From positions 2,542,001-2,606,000 of the forward strand of contig JACKLI010000001.1 in the NCBI GenBank assembly GCA_024235995.1: DNA of 64,000 nucleotides, in the 5' to 3' direction. Source of the DNA: Burkholderiaceae bacterium (lineage in GTDB: Bacteria; Pseudomonadota; Gammaproteobacteria; Burkholderiales; Burkholderiaceae_C). Numbering within the stretch: position 1 is the first letter of the stretch; each line of letters opens with the position of its first letter. Shown piece after piece: positions 24,531 to 35,369 of the stretch. The position numbers were made by a program, and so were the translations under genes. The notes beneath the pieces are model-generated. The model worked only from the letters and a program-made list of their open reading frames with translations, was not told the origin of the DNA and ran no database searches.

Positions 24531-25300
24531 CAGGGCTTCCCCTCGGCCAGCAGGTGGCCCAGGCCCTGCGCCCAGTAGGCCAGCGCGGCGTGGTCGGTCA
24601 AATCCACCGACAGCGGCGTGAGCGACAGATGGCCCTGCGCGGTGGCGTGAAAGTCCGTGCCCTCGCTGGCGTCCAGCGCGCCGCCGGCGCCGCCGATCCA
24701 GTACATGGTCTCGCCGTAGGGGCTGGTCATGGTGATGGCGCTTTGCGCCGCGTGGCGCCGGCCCAGGCGGCAGACCTTGGGCGCCTTCAGCTCGGCCAGC
24801 GGCCGGTTGGGAATGTTGACGTTGAGCAGCCAGGGCTGATCGCGCGGCGCCGGCTGCGCGCCGATGCGCCGCACCAGGTCGCCCGCGGCCTGCGCGGCGT
24901 CGTCGATGTGCGCCCAGCCTTTTTCGACCTGCGAGAAGGCGATGGCCGGAATGCCGAACAGATAGCCCTCCATGGCCGCGCCCACGGTGCCCGAGTAGAT
25001 CGTGTCGTCGCCCATGTTGGCGCCGTTGTTGATGCCCGAGACCACCAGGTCGGGGCGATAGTCCAGCAGCCCCGTCAGCGCGATGTGCACGCAGTCGGCC
25101 GGCGTGCCGTTGACGTAGCGAAAGCCGTTGGGCGCGCGGTGCACGTACAGCGGCGCGTGCAGCGTCAGCGCGTTGGACTTGGCGCTGTTGTTCTGCTCCG
25201 GGGCGATCACCTCGACCTCGGCAAACGCCGCCAGCGCGGCGTGCAGCGCCACGATGCCCGGCGCCTGGTAGCCGTCGTCATTGCAAAGCAGGATCTTCAT
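24530..25300 (-). CDS. surE: 5'/3'-nucleotidase SurE
   Basis: A 256-aa survival protein SurE. It starts MKILLCNDDGYQAPGIVALH, containing the metal-binding Asp pair, and has the family motif SGINNGANMGDDTIYSGTVG at about residue 85. It dephosphorylates nucleoside monophosphates and short polyphosphates. The start at 25300 is fixed by the family N terminus; the 55-codon upstream extension to 25465 is GC-rich nonsense overlapping the divergent gene. It leads the surE-pcm-nlpD operon and is divergent from the quinone oxidoreductase at 25456 with 155 bp between. Confidence 0.96.
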   Translation of the reverse strand: MKILLCNDDGYQAPGIVALHAALAAFAEVEVIAPEQNNSAKSNALTLHAPLYVHRAPNGFRYVNGTPADCVHIALTGLLDYRPDLVVSGINNGANMGDDTIYSGTVGAAMEGYLFGIPAIAFSQVEKGWAHIDDAAQAAGDLVRRIGAQPAPRDQPWLLNVNIPNRPLAELKAPKVCRLGRRHAAQSAITMTSPYGETMYWIGGAGGALDASEGTDFHATAQGHLSLTPLSVDLTDHAALAYWAQGLGHLLAEGKP

Positions 25301-25455
25301 GGTCGAGAGCGGGTGAATGCAACGGATTGTAGGGGGCCGCCGCGTCCGGGCGGCCGGTCGCGCGCGCGACCGGCAAGGCGCGCGCGGCGCTCCTATCATC
25401 GGGCCGACGGCGGGCTTGCCCTTGAGCGCGCCACCGATGGCAAGGAGAACCAAAC

Positions 25456-26433
25456 ATGCACGCATGGCTATGCGAAGACCCCGTGGGCGTGGACGCCCTC
25501 ACCTGGAAGGAGCTGCCCACCCCCACCCCGGCCAAGGGCCAGGTGCTGATCCGCATCCAGGCGGCCAGCCTAAACTTTCCCGACCTGCTGATCGTGCAGA
25601 ACAAGTACCAGTTCAAGCCCGAGCTGCCCTTCGTGCCCGGCTCCGAGTACGCCGGCGTGATCGAGGCCGTGGGCGAAGGCGTGACGGAGCTGAAGGTCGG
25701 CCAGGCCGTGGCCTGCCTGGCGGGCACCGGGGGCTTCGCCACCCACACGCTGGCGCCGGCCAAGCTGTGCCTGCCGCTGCCGCCGGGCTTTCCGCCGGTG
25801 GATGCGGCCGCCTTCATCATGATCTACGCCACCAGCCACCACGCGCTGCTGGACCGCGGGCAGCTGAAGGCCGGCGAAACCGTGCTGGTGCTGGGCGCCG
25901 CCGGTGGCGTGGGCATGTCAGCCATCCAGATCGCCAAGATCGCCGGCGCCCGGGTGATCGCCGCCGCCTCGACCGACGACAAGTGCGCCTTCTGCAAGCA
26001 GCTGGGCGCCGACGAGACCATCAACTACAGCACGCAGGACCTGCGCGAGCAACTGAAGGCGCTGACCGGCGGCAAGGGCCCCGACGTCATCTACGACCCG
26101 GTGGGCGGCGCCTTCACCGAGGCGGCCTTCCGCTCCATCGGCTGGCGCGGGCGCCACCTGGTGGTGGGCTTTGCCGCGGGCGAGATTCCCTCGCTCAAGA
26201 TCAACCTGGCGCTCATCAAGGGCGCCAGCATCGTCGGCGTGTTCTGGGGCGACTTCGCCCGCCGCGAGCCGGCCGCCAACGCCGCCATGATGCAGGAGCT
26301 GGCCGGCTGGTACGCGCAGGGCAGGATCAAGCCGCAGATCGACCGCCAGATGCCCATGGCCGAGCTGAAGGCCGCCTACGCGCGCATGAACAGCCGCCAG
26401 GTGCGCGGCAAGCTGGTGCTGGTCAACGACTGA
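25456..26433 (+). CDS. NADPH:quinone oxidoreductase family protein
   Basis: A 325-aa medium-chain dehydrogenase of the quinone-oxidoreductase branch (no structural-zinc cysteines). Seen: FPDLLIVQNKYQFKPELPFV and PGSEYAGVIEAVGEGV in the GroES-like half, the NADPH motif LVLGAAGGVGMSAIQIAKI, and KGPDVIYDPVGGAFTEAAFR. It probably reduces quinones or 2-alkenals with NADPH in the cytoplasm. The ATG at 25456 follows AAGGAG at good spacing. It is 58 bp from the lipoate-ligase-like gene on the same strand. The exact substrate is not predictable. Confidence 0.9.
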   Translation: MHAWLCEDPVGVDALTWKELPTPTPAKGQVLIRIQAASLNFPDLLIVQNKYQFKPELPFVPGSEYAGVIEAVGEGVTELKVGQAVACLAGTGGFATHTLAPAKLCLPLPPGFPPVDAAAFIMIYATSHHALLDRGQLKAGETVLVLGAAGGVGMSAIQIAKIAGARVIAAASTDDKCAFCKQLGADETINYSTQDLREQLKALTGGKGPDVIYDPVGGAFTEAAFRSIGWRGRHLVVGFAAGEIPSLKINLALIKGASIVGVFWGDFARREPAANAAMMQELAGWYAQGRIKPQIDRQMPMAELKAAYARMNSRQVRGKLVLVND

Positions 26434-26491
26434 TGGGCCTCGCTCCCTCGCCCCCTGGGGCGAAGGCGCTGAACGACACCCGGCCCGGCCC

Positions 26492-27241
26492 ATGAGCTTC
26501 CAGGTCACGCAGGAGCCCACCCGCGGCGGCGACCCGATCGCCGCCGACCTGGCCCTGCTGCAGCACGCCGGCCCGCCCCGCGCCCGGCTGTGGGAAGGCC
26601 CCGTGTCCCTCGTCGTGCCGCGCAGCTACCGCCGGCATGCCGCGTTCGAGCGCGTGGCCGCGCAGTTTGCCGCGCGCGGCTGCCCGGTCCACGAGCGCCC
26701 ATCGGGCGGCGGCCTGGTGCCGCAAGGGCCCGGCATCCTCAACCTGAGCCTGGTCTACACCCTGCCCGGCGGGCTCGGCACGTGGATGGAGCGCGTCTAC
26801 CTCCACCTGTGCGCGCTGCTGCAAGGCAGCTTGCTCGGCTTCGGCGTCCCGACGCACTGGCAGGCCGTCGGCGGCTCGTTTTGCGACGGCCGCTTCAACC
26901 TGGCCTGCGGCCGCGGCGACGCGGCGCGCAAGATCGCCGGCACCGCGCAGTACTGGCGCCCCCTGCCCCGCCACCCGGCGGGCCCGGCCACCCACGCCGT
27001 GCTGGCCCATGCGGTGCTGCTGGTCGACCCCGACCTGGCCGTCGCCCACGCCTGGGCCAACGCCTTCGAGCAGGCCCTGGGCAGCGGCCGCCAGTACGAC
27101 CCCGCCAAGACCGTCGGCGTGGCCGGGATGCTGGGGCCGCAGGCGCCAGCCGACCTGGTGCCGCAAGTGCGCCAGCGGCTGGCCCAGGCGGTGCGGCGCG
27201 CCGGGCTGCCCGAGGCCGGCGAAGCCCGCATGGAATCCTGA
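26492..27241 (+). CDS. lipoate-protein ligase A family protein
   Basis: A 249-aa BPL/LPL-family protein. The lipoate-binding loop RPSGGGLVPQGPGILNLSLV and the catalytic lysine segment ARKIAGTAQYWRPLPRHP are both present, so it is likely to attach lipoate (or octanoate) to carrier domains. It lacks the C-terminal accessory domain of E. coli LplA. Targets in this window include the E2 proteins at 2912 and 30793 and the lipoyl-E3 at 28954. It starts 58 bp after the oxidoreductase gene; a GC-rich hairpin (CCCCCTGGGGC, near 26450) lies between. Confidence 0.85.
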   Translation: MSFQVTQEPTRGGDPIAADLALLQHAGPPRARLWEGPVSLVVPRSYRRHAAFERVAAQFAARGCPVHERPSGGGLVPQGPGILNLSLVYTLPGGLGTWMERVYLHLCALLQGSLLGFGVPTHWQAVGGSFCDGRFNLACGRGDAARKIAGTAQYWRPLPRHPAGPATHAVLAHAVLLVDPDLAVAHAWANAFEQALGSGRQYDPAKTVGVAGMLGPQAPADLVPQVRQRLAQAVRRAGLPEAGEARMES

Positions 27242-27242
27242 A

Positions 27243-27296
27243 TCGATAGCTGCTCAGGCTTGATTGATGGGGGCTATCGCCTGATTTGATTCATGA
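27243..27296 (+). repeat. interspersed repeat copy B, before the EVE gene
   Basis: It runs GATAGCTGCTCAGGCTTG to CCTGATTTGATTCATGAA and contains a GATAGC/GGCTATC inverted repeat (27245-27279). It starts directly after the lipoate-ligase stop and ends with an ATG (27293) in frame with the EVE protein. It is the same family as copies A, C, D, E and F. Confidence 0.6.
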
Positions 27297-27343
27297 AACG
27301 CCATGCGTGGCACCAACCGATGGCACCCGTCCACAATCGCCCC

Positions 27344-27838
27344 ATGCATCCGAGCCCCAACACCCCTTCGCCCCGCTGCTGGCTGATGAAGTCCGAACCC
27401 GGCGAGTGCAGCATCGACGACGCCCTGGCCGCCCCCGGCCAGACCGTGCCCTGGACGGGCGTGCGCAACCACCAGGCGCGCAACTTCATGCGCGACGCCA
27501 TGCGGGTGGGCGACGGCGTGCTGTTCTACCACTCCAGCTGCGCCGAGCCGGGCATCGCCGGCATCGCCCGCGTGGCCTCGGGCGTGCGCGCCGACCCCAC
27601 CCAGTTCGACCCCGCATCGCCCTACTTCGACGCCAGGTCCAGCCCGGAGCAGCCACGCTGGCTGCTGCTGGACGTGCAGGCGCTGCGCAAGACGCGCCTG
27701 GTCTCGCTGGCCGAACTGCGCCGGCACCCCGAGCTGGCGGCGATGCGGGTGCTGCAGCGCGGCAACCGCCTGTCGATCACGCCGGTGGAGCCGGGCGAGT
27801 GGGCGGTGATCGACCGCCTGCTGCAGGCGCAGCCGTAG
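27344..27838 (+). CDS. EVE-domain (Thy28-like) protein
   Basis: A 164-aa EVE-domain protein (MHPSPNTPSPRCWLMKSEPG). The family start CWLMKSEPGECSIDDAL, the WTGVRNHQARNFMRDAM segment and VLFYHSSCAEPGIAGIARV are clear. EVE domains are PUA-like folds thought to bind modified bases; the cellular role in bacteria is uncertain. An in-frame ATG at 27293 supplied by repeat B would add 17 residues with no family support, so I use 27344. It converges with the methyltransferase gene 20 bp away. Confidence 0.92.
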   Translation: MHPSPNTPSPRCWLMKSEPGECSIDDALAAPGQTVPWTGVRNHQARNFMRDAMRVGDGVLFYHSSCAEPGIAGIARVASGVRADPTQFDPASPYFDARSSPEQPRWLLLDVQALRKTRLVSLAELRRHPELAAMRVLQRGNRLSITPVEPGEWAVIDRLLQAQP

Positions 27839-27857
27839 TGGTGCGAGGGCAGCGTGC

Positions 27858-28793
27858 TCAAGGCGCCAGCCGATACACCGCCACCTTCAGCGCCCTGCCC
27901 TCGTCCACGTCCGCAAAAACGGCCGGGTTGGCCACGCGCTCGACGAACGCCAGCTCCGGCGCCTGCTGGTGCATGTGGTGCCGCAAAAAATCCATGTCCA
28001 GCTCGGGCGCGTTCAGGCACAGCAGGGCTTGGCCGCCGGGGGCCAGCAGGGCGGGCAGGCGCCGCATCAGGCGCGGGTAGTCCTTGGTGGCGACGAAGCT
28101 GCCTTTTTGATGGCTGGGCGGGTCGGCGACGATCAGGTCCCAGGGGCCGTGGCGGGCGATCTTGCCCCAGGACGTGAAGACGTCGTGCGGCCAGAACTGG
28201 GCGCGGCCGGCCAGACCGTTGAGCGCGTGGTTGTGCTGGCCGGTGGCCAGGGCGCCGCGCGCCATGTCGATGTTGACGACCTGTGCCGCCCCGCCTTGCA
28301 GCGCCGCGACGGAAAACGCGCAGGTGTAGGCAAACAGGTTGAGCACGCGCGCGCCGCGCCCCTGCCGGGCGGCGAAGTCGGCCGCCCACGCACGCACCCA
28401 GCCGCGGCCGGCCGCCATGTCCAGGAACAGGCCGTGGTTTTGCCCGCGCAGCACGTGCACCCGAAAGCGCGCGCCGGCTTCGGTGACGATGTGCGGTTCG
28501 GGCACGCTGCCGGCCATCGGGCGCGTGTCGGCGCGGCCGGCGCCGCGTTGCTGGAAGACCCAGCTCAGCGGCTGGCCGGGCGCGATCCGGTGCCAGCGCG
28601 CTTGCAGGGCCGCGTCAACGGCGGCCAGTTGCGCATCGCTGGCGGGAGCGAAGCTGGTGAGCACCAGGACGGGCGGGTACGCATCCAGCGTCCACGGCTC
28701 GCAGCCCGGCCAGAGGCCGCCGCGGCCGTGAAAAATGCGCTGCGCCTCCACCGGCAGCGGCATGGCGGCAATGGCGTCGAGCAGGGCTTGCAT
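27858..28793 (-). CDS. SAM-dependent methyltransferase, RlmI/RlmK-like (rRNA)
   Basis: A 311-aa class I methyltransferase. SAM-binding motif VLNLFAYTCAFSVAALQGG lies at about residue 150 and the catalytic loop DLIVADPPSHQKGSF at about 220. These place it near the RlmI/RlmK family of rRNA cytosine/guanine methyltransferases, but it has no recognisable N-terminal PUA domain, so the target is uncertain. The start is the ATG at 28793 (MQALLDAIAAMPL). The in-frame extension to 28901 is made of repeat copy C and is not family-like. Confidence 0.86.
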   Translation of the reverse strand: MQALLDAIAAMPLPVEAQRIFHGRGGLWPGCEPWTLDAYPPVLVLTSFAPASDAQLAAVDAALQARWHRIAPGQPLSWVFQQRGAGRADTRPMAGSVPEPHIVTEAGARFRVHVLRGQNHGLFLDMAAGRGWVRAWAADFAARQGRGARVLNLFAYTCAFSVAALQGGAAQVVNIDMARGALATGQHNHALNGLAGRAQFWPHDVFTSWGKIARHGPWDLIVADPPSHQKGSFVATKDYPRLMRRLPALLAPGGQALLCLNAPELDMDFLRHHMHQQAPELAFVERVANPAVFADVDEGRALKVAVYRLAP

Positions 28794-28805
28794 GGTGGCG
28801 CGATG

Positions 28806-28885
28806 CTGAATTTTGAATGTTTTTGGCCTGCAGCCCCGATGGATTGGGCGCAGGAAGCTATGATTTTCATAGTTTTCAAGACCTG
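28806..28885 (-). repeat. interspersed repeat copy C, upstream of the methyltransferase
   Basis: Read toward the methyltransferase it contains ATCATAGCTTCCTGCGCCC, then GGGGCTGCAGGCCAAAAA and ATTCAAAATTC. It has the TAGCT core and the AT-rich distal end of the family and stops about 12 bp before the start codon. A short inverted repeat CTATGAAAATCATAG marks its far end. Confidence 0.55.
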
Positions 28886-28901
28886 ATCCCCAAAACGGCA
28901 A

Positions 28902-28927
28902 GGCCCGGGCGGTCTCCCGTCCGGGCC
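28902..28927 (-). terminator. terminator after lpd (pyruvate dehydrogenase operon)
   Basis: GGCCCGG (28902-28908) pairs with CCGGGCC (28921-28927), the stem reaching about 10 bp with mismatches. On the minus strand it is followed within 10 bases by CCGTTTT. It lies 27 bp past the lpd stop and probably ends the aceE-aceF-lpd transcript. Confidence 0.55.
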
Positions 28928-28953
28928 CTCGTCTCGGCGGCGCGCGCCGGAGG

Positions 28954-30777
<1,824 letters not shown>

Positions 30778-30792
30778 TTGCCAGCCTCCGGT

Positions 30793-32448
30793 TTACAGCA
30801 GCACCCGGCGGAAGTCCGCGAGGATCTGGCCGAGATAGACGTTGAAGCGCGCGGCCGCCGCGCCGTCGATGACGCGGTGGTCCCAGGTCAGCGACAGCGG
30901 CAGCATCAGGCGCGGCACGAACTGCTTGCCGTCCCACACCGGCTCCATGGTGGAGCGGCACACGCCCAGGATGGCCACCTCGGGCGCGTTGATGATGGGC
31001 GTGAAGTAGCGCCCGCCAATGCCGCCCAGGCTGCTGATGGTGAAGCTCGCGCCGCTCATGTCGGCCGGGCCCAGCTTGCCGTCGCGCGCTTTCTTGGCCA
31101 GCTCGCCCATCTCGGCGCTGATCTGCAGCACGCCTTTCTTGTCGGCGTCCTTGATGACGGGCACCACCAGGCCGTTGGGCGTGTCGGCGGCAAAGCCGAT
31201 GTGCCAGAACTGCTTGTAGACCAGCGCGTCGCCGTCCAGGCTGCTGTTGAACTCGGGAAATTTCTTGAGCGCGGCCACGCAGGCCTTGATCAGGAAGGCC
31301 AGCATGGTGACCTTGACGCCGCTCTTCTCGTTCTCCTTGTTGGTGGCGACGCGGAAGGCCTCCAGGTCGGTGATGTCGGCGTCGTCGTGGTTGGTGACGG
31401 CCGGGATCATGATGGCGTTGCGCAGCAGGTTGGCGCCGCTGATCTTCTTGATGCGCGAAAGCTCCTTGCGCTCCACCGGACCGAACTTGGTGAAATCGAT
31501 CTTGGGCCAGGGCAGCAGGTCCAGCCCCACGCCCGAGCCGCCGGCGGGCGCCCGGGCGGCCTGCGCCTGGGTCTGCACGCTGCCGGCCATGACCGAGCGG
31601 GTGAAGGCCTGCACGTCCTCGAAGGTGATGCGGCCGTTGCGGCCGCCGCCCTTGACCTCGGCCAGCGGCACGCCCAGCTCGCGCGCGAACTGTCGCACCG
31701 AGGGGCTGGCGTGCGGCAGCTGGCCGCTGGGGGCCACGGTGGGGTTGTGGGCCGGCGCCGCCACGCTTGCCGCGGGCGCCGGGGTCGGCGCGGGCGATGC
31801 GGCGGGCGTCGGCGCTGCCGCAGCCGGCGCGGGGGCCGGTGCCGCGGGCGCTGGCGCGGCGGCGCCTGCCGCGGCGCCTTCGATGATCGCCACCAGGTCG
31901 CCCTGGTTGACCTTGTCGCCCAGCTGCACCTTCAGCTCTTTCAGCACCCCGGCGGCGGGCGACGGGATTTCCATCGAGGCCTTGTCGGACTCGACGGTGA
32001 ACAGCGACTGCTCGGGCGCGATGGTGTCGCCCGGCTTGACCAGCAGCTCGATCACCGCGACGTCCTTGAAGTCGCCGATGTCGGGCACGCGCACCTCGAT
32101 GGGGCCGCTGGCGGCGGGCGCCACCGCGGGCGCGGCCGCTTCTGGTTTGGTAGCTGCCGGCGCTTGATTGGCGGGGGCTGGGGCCGGTTTTTCTTCAGAA
32201 GCGGCGGCCTCGGCGCTGTCCAGCACCGCGATCACGCTACCCTGGCTGACCTTGTCGCCCAGGGCCACCTTGAGCTCCTTGACGACGCCCGCGTGGCTGG
32301 AGGGGATTTCCATCGACGCCTTGTCGGACTCGACGGTGATGAGCGACTGCTCGACCTTGACGGTATCGCCAGCCTTCACCAGCAGCTCGATCACGCCGAC
32401 CTCGCTGAAGTCCCCGATGTCGGGGACCAGGATGTTGACCAATGCCAT
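30793..32448 (-). CDS. aceF: pyruvate dehydrogenase E2, dihydrolipoamide acetyltransferase
   Basis: A 551-aa E2 with two lipoyl domains (about 1-75 and 117-193, each with an ESDKASMEIPS lysine motif) and long Ala/Pro linkers. A subunit-binding domain follows (SPSVRQFARELGVPLAEVKG, about 250-285), then the catalytic domain ending in TWDHRVIDGAAAARF. It moves the acetyl group from E1 (AceE) to CoA. It lies between aceE and lpd in the usual order. The first linker carries a segment related to the interspersed repeat (32140-32195). This protein and the single-lipoyl E2 at 2912-4147 are clearly different complexes. Confidence 0.96.
   Translation of the reverse strand: MALVNILVPDIGDFSEVGVIELLVKAGDTVKVEQSLITVESDKASMEIPSSHAGVVKELKVALGDKVSQGSVIAVLDSAEAAASEEKPAPAPANQAPAATKPEAAAPAVAPAASGPIEVRVPDIGDFKDVAVIELLVKPGDTIAPEQSLFTVESDKASMEIPSPAAGVLKELKVQLGDKVNQGDLVAIIEGAAAGAAAPAPAAPAPAPAAAAPTPAASPAPTPAPAASVAAPAHNPTVAPSGQLPHASPSVRQFARELGVPLAEVKGGGRNGRITFEDVQAFTRSVMAGSVQTQAQAARAPAGGSGVGLDLLPWPKIDFTKFGPVERKELSRIKKISGANLLRNAIMIPAVTNHDDADITDLEAFRVATNKENEKSGVKVTMLAFLIKACVAALKKFPEFNSSLDGDALVYKQFWHIGFAADTPNGLVVPVIKDADKKGVLQISAEMGELAKKARDGKLGPADMSGASFTISSLGGIGGRYFTPIINAPEVAILGVCRSTMEPVWDGKQFVPRLMLPLSLTWDHRVIDGAAAARFNVYLGQILADFRRVLL
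32140..32195 (-). repeat. repeat-like segment G inside the first aceF linker
   Basis: The plus-strand text contains TAGCTGCCGGCGCTTGATTG and GCGGGGGCTGGGGCC. Copy E in lysR, read on the other strand, contains TAGCTGCTGGCGCTT followed by GGGCTGG at similar spacing. Its AT-rich codons (ending in GGTTTTTCTTC on the plus strand) stand out in an otherwise GC-rich linker. It codes for APANQAPAAT-type linker residues in frame. Confidence 0.45.
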
Positions 32449-32472
32449 GTCTTGTCTCCGGGTTGTGCTGCT

Positions 32473-35175
32473 TCAGGCGTGCAGAGGGTTGATCTTGTCG
32501 GTGCGGATGCCGTACTTGGCGATCGCCTCGCTCACCTTGGCCATGGGCAGCTGGCCCTCGTCGGCCAGCGCCTTGAGCGCGGCAATGGCGACGTAGTGGC
32601 GGTTGATCTCGAAGTGCTCGCGCAGGCGCGAGCGGAAGTCGCTGCGGCCGAAGCCGTCGGCGCCCAGCACGGTGTAGCTGCGACCGGCCGGGATGTGGGC
32701 GCGGATCTGGTCGGCGTAGTTCTTGACGTAGTCGGTCGACGCCACCACCGGGCCGGCGTGCGCCTGCAGCTGGCGCGTGACGAAGGGCACGCGCGGCGGC
32801 TCGGCGGGGTGCAGCAGGTTCCAGCGCGCCACGTCCTGGCCCTCGCGCGCCAACTCGTTGAAGCTGGGGCAGCTCCACACGTCGGCCTGCACGCCCCAGT
32901 CGGTGGCCAGCAGCTTTTGCGCCTCCAGCGACTCGCGCAGGATCGAGCCCGAGCCCAGCAGCTGCACGCGCAGCTTGCCGGCCGCGCCCGCCTTGCACAG
33001 GTACATGCCCTGCAGGATCTGCTCCTCGGTGCCGGCCGTCAGGCCCGGCATGGGGTAGTTCTCGTTGAGCAGGGTGACGTAGTAGAAGACGTCCTCCTGC
33101 TTCTCGACCATGCGGCGCAGGCCGTGGTGCAGGATGATGCCCACCTCGTGCGCGAAGGCCGGGTCGTAGCTGACGCAGTTGGGGATGGTGCCGGCCAGCA
33201 CCAGGCTGTGGCCGTCCTCGTGCTGCAGGCCCTCGCCGTTGAGCGTGGTGCGCCCGCTGGTGCCGCCCAGCAGGAAGCCGCGCGCGCCCAGGTCGCCGGC
33301 GGCCCAGGCCAGGTCGCCGAAGCGCTGGAAGCCGAACATCGAGTAGTACACGTAGAACGGCATCATGATGCGGTTGTTCGTGCTGTAGCTGGTGGCCGCG
33401 GCGATCCAGCTGGCCATGCCGCCGGCCTCGTTGATGCCCTCCTGCAGGATCTGGCCGTCGGCCTGCTCCTTGTAGTACATCACCTGCTCGCGGTCGACCG
33501 GCACGTACTGCTGGCCCTTGGGGTTGTAGATGCCGATCTGGCGGAACAGCCCCTCCATGCCGAAGGTGCGCGACTCGTCCACCACGATGGGCACCACGCG
33601 CGGGCCAAAGGCCTTGTCGCGCAGCAGCTGCGTCAGAAAGCGCACGAAGGCCTGCGTGGTGCTGATCTCGCGGCCCTCGGCCGTCGGCTCCAGCACGGCC
33701 TTGAAGGTCTCCAGCGCCGGGATGGTGAAGCTCTCGTCGGCCTTCTCGCGCCGCGTGGGCAGGTAGCCGCCCAGCGCCTGGCGGCGCTCGTGCAGGTACT
33801 TCATCTCCGGCGTGTCGTCGGCCGGCTTGTAGTAGGGCAGCTTGTCCAGCTCGCTGTCGGGGATCGGGATGTTGAAGCGGTCGCGGATGTACTTGATGTC
33901 CTCGTCGTCCAGCTTCTTGGTCTGGTGCACGGTGTTCTTGGCCTCGCCGGCCTTGCCCATGCCGTAGCCCTTGACGGTCTTGACCAGCAGCACCGTGGGC
34001 TGGCCCTTGAATTCGTTGGCGGCGTGGAAGGCCGCGTACACCTTCTCGGGGTCGTGGCCGCCGCGGCGCAGCTCCCACAGCTCCTCGTCGCTCATGTGCT
34101 CGACCAGCTTGGCGGTCTCGGGGTACTTGCCGAAAAAGTGCTTGCGCAGGTAGGCGCCGTCCATGGCGCGGTAGGTCTGGTAGTCGCCGTCCAGCGTCTC
34201 CATCATCAGCTGGCGCAGCTTGCCCGACTTGTCGCGCGCGAACAGCGGGTCCCAGCCCTTGCCCCACAGCAGCTTGATGACGTGCCAGCCGGCGCCGCGG
34301 AAGTCGCCCTCCAGCTCCTGGATGATCTTGCCGTTGCCGCGCACCGGGCCGTCCAGGCGCTGCAGGTTGCAGTTGATGACGAAGATCAGGTTGTCGAGGT
34401 TCTCGCGCGCCGCCAGGCTGATGGCGCCCTTGCTCTCGGGCTCGTCCATCTCGCCGTCGCCCAGGAACACCCAGACCTTGCGCTTGGCCGTGTCGGCGAT
34501 GCCGCGGGCGTGCAGGTACTTGAGAAAGCGCGCCTGGTAGATCGCCATCAGCGGGCCCAGGCCCATGCTGACGGTGGGAAACTGCCAGAAGCCGGGCATC
34601 AGGTGCGGGTGGGGGTAGCTGGACAGGCCCTTGCCGTGCACCTCCTGGCGGAAGTTCTCCAGCTGCTCCTCGCTGATGCGGCCTTCCAGGTAGGCGCGGG
34701 CGTAGATGCCGGGCGCGCTGTGGCCCTGGAAATAGATGCAGTCGCCGCCGTGGTCCGGCCCCTCGGCGTGCCAGAAGTGGTTGAAGCCGGCGCCCCACAT
34801 GCTGGCCAGCGAGGCGAACGAGCCGATGTGCCCGCCCAGGTCGCCCCCGTCGGCCGGGTGCAGGCGGTTGGCGCGCACCACCATGGCCATGGCGTTCCAG
34901 CGCATGTAGGCGCGCAGGCGCTTTTCGATGGCGATGTTGCCGGGGCAGCGCGCCTCCTGGTCGGGCTCGATGGTGTTGACGTAGCCGGTGTTGGCCGAGA
35001 ACGGCAGGTCGATGCTGCTCTGGCGGGCGTGCTCGAGCAGTTGCTCCAGCAGGAAGTGCGCGCGCTCGGGCCCTTCCTTTTCGATGACGGAGGACAGCGC
35101 GTCCATCCATTCACGGGTTTCCTGGGCATCAATGTCCGAACCAACATTGAAGGGCGAATCAGGCGCTGCGGGCAT
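32473..35175 (-). CDS. aceE: pyruvate dehydrogenase E1, homodimeric type
   Basis: A 900-aa AceE of normal length. Seen: GGHIGSFASLASMWGAGFNH, the thiamine-diphosphate motif GDGEMDEPESKGAISLAARE ending in VINCN, GLRRMVEKQEDVFYYVTLLN and LGADGFGRSDFRSRLREHFE. It decarboxylates pyruvate and acetylates the lipoyl domains of AceF. It is the first gene of the minus-strand aceE-aceF-lpd operon (24 bp to aceF). A candidate promoter lies 56 bp upstream. A sensor kinase gene is divergent, sharing a 194-bp AT-rich spacer. Confidence 0.97.
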   Translation of the reverse strand: MPAAPDSPFNVGSDIDAQETREWMDALSSVIEKEGPERAHFLLEQLLEHARQSSIDLPFSANTGYVNTIEPDQEARCPGNIAIEKRLRAYMRWNAMAMVVRANRLHPADGGDLGGHIGSFASLASMWGAGFNHFWHAEGPDHGGDCIYFQGHSAPGIYARAYLEGRISEEQLENFRQEVHGKGLSSYPHPHLMPGFWQFPTVSMGLGPLMAIYQARFLKYLHARGIADTAKRKVWVFLGDGEMDEPESKGAISLAARENLDNLIFVINCNLQRLDGPVRGNGKIIQELEGDFRGAGWHVIKLLWGKGWDPLFARDKSGKLRQLMMETLDGDYQTYRAMDGAYLRKHFFGKYPETAKLVEHMSDEELWELRRGGHDPEKVYAAFHAANEFKGQPTVLLVKTVKGYGMGKAGEAKNTVHQTKKLDDEDIKYIRDRFNIPIPDSELDKLPYYKPADDTPEMKYLHERRQALGGYLPTRREKADESFTIPALETFKAVLEPTAEGREISTTQAFVRFLTQLLRDKAFGPRVVPIVVDESRTFGMEGLFRQIGIYNPKGQQYVPVDREQVMYYKEQADGQILQEGINEAGGMASWIAAATSYSTNNRIMMPFYVYYSMFGFQRFGDLAWAAGDLGARGFLLGGTSGRTTLNGEGLQHEDGHSLVLAGTIPNCVSYDPAFAHEVGIILHHGLRRMVEKQEDVFYYVTLLNENYPMPGLTAGTEEQILQGMYLCKAGAAGKLRVQLLGSGSILRESLEAQKLLATDWGVQADVWSCPSFNELAREGQDVARWNLLHPAEPPRVPFVTRQLQAHAGPVVASTDYVKNYADQIRAHIPAGRSYTVLGADGFGRSDFRSRLREHFEINRHYVAIAALKALADEGQLPMAKVSEAIAKYGIRTDKINPLHA

Positions 35176-35230
35176 CGCTGTGTCTCCGGTCAGAAAGGTT
35201 GAAAGTCATTGTGTACGAAATCGCGCGCGC

Positions 35231-35259
35231 ATCATCGCACAAATGGCCTTGTTTTTCAA
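35231..35259 (-). promoter_or_regulatory. candidate aceE promoter
   Basis: On the minus strand, TTGAAA (35254-35259) and GATGAT (35231-35236) are spaced by 17 bp, 56 bp upstream of the aceE ATG. The spacer between aceE and the kinase gene also contains an AT-rich block with GATATATC (35285-35292), which could be an operator. Confidence 0.45.
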
Positions 35260-35369
35260 ATGTTGATTTGTATTTTTATATTGTGATATATCAGGCTGAT
35301 CCGTGACTTATGTTCGGTCCGCCGGCGCACGGCATCCGCGCTCACCTGCAGCCCCACTACACTTGAAGG

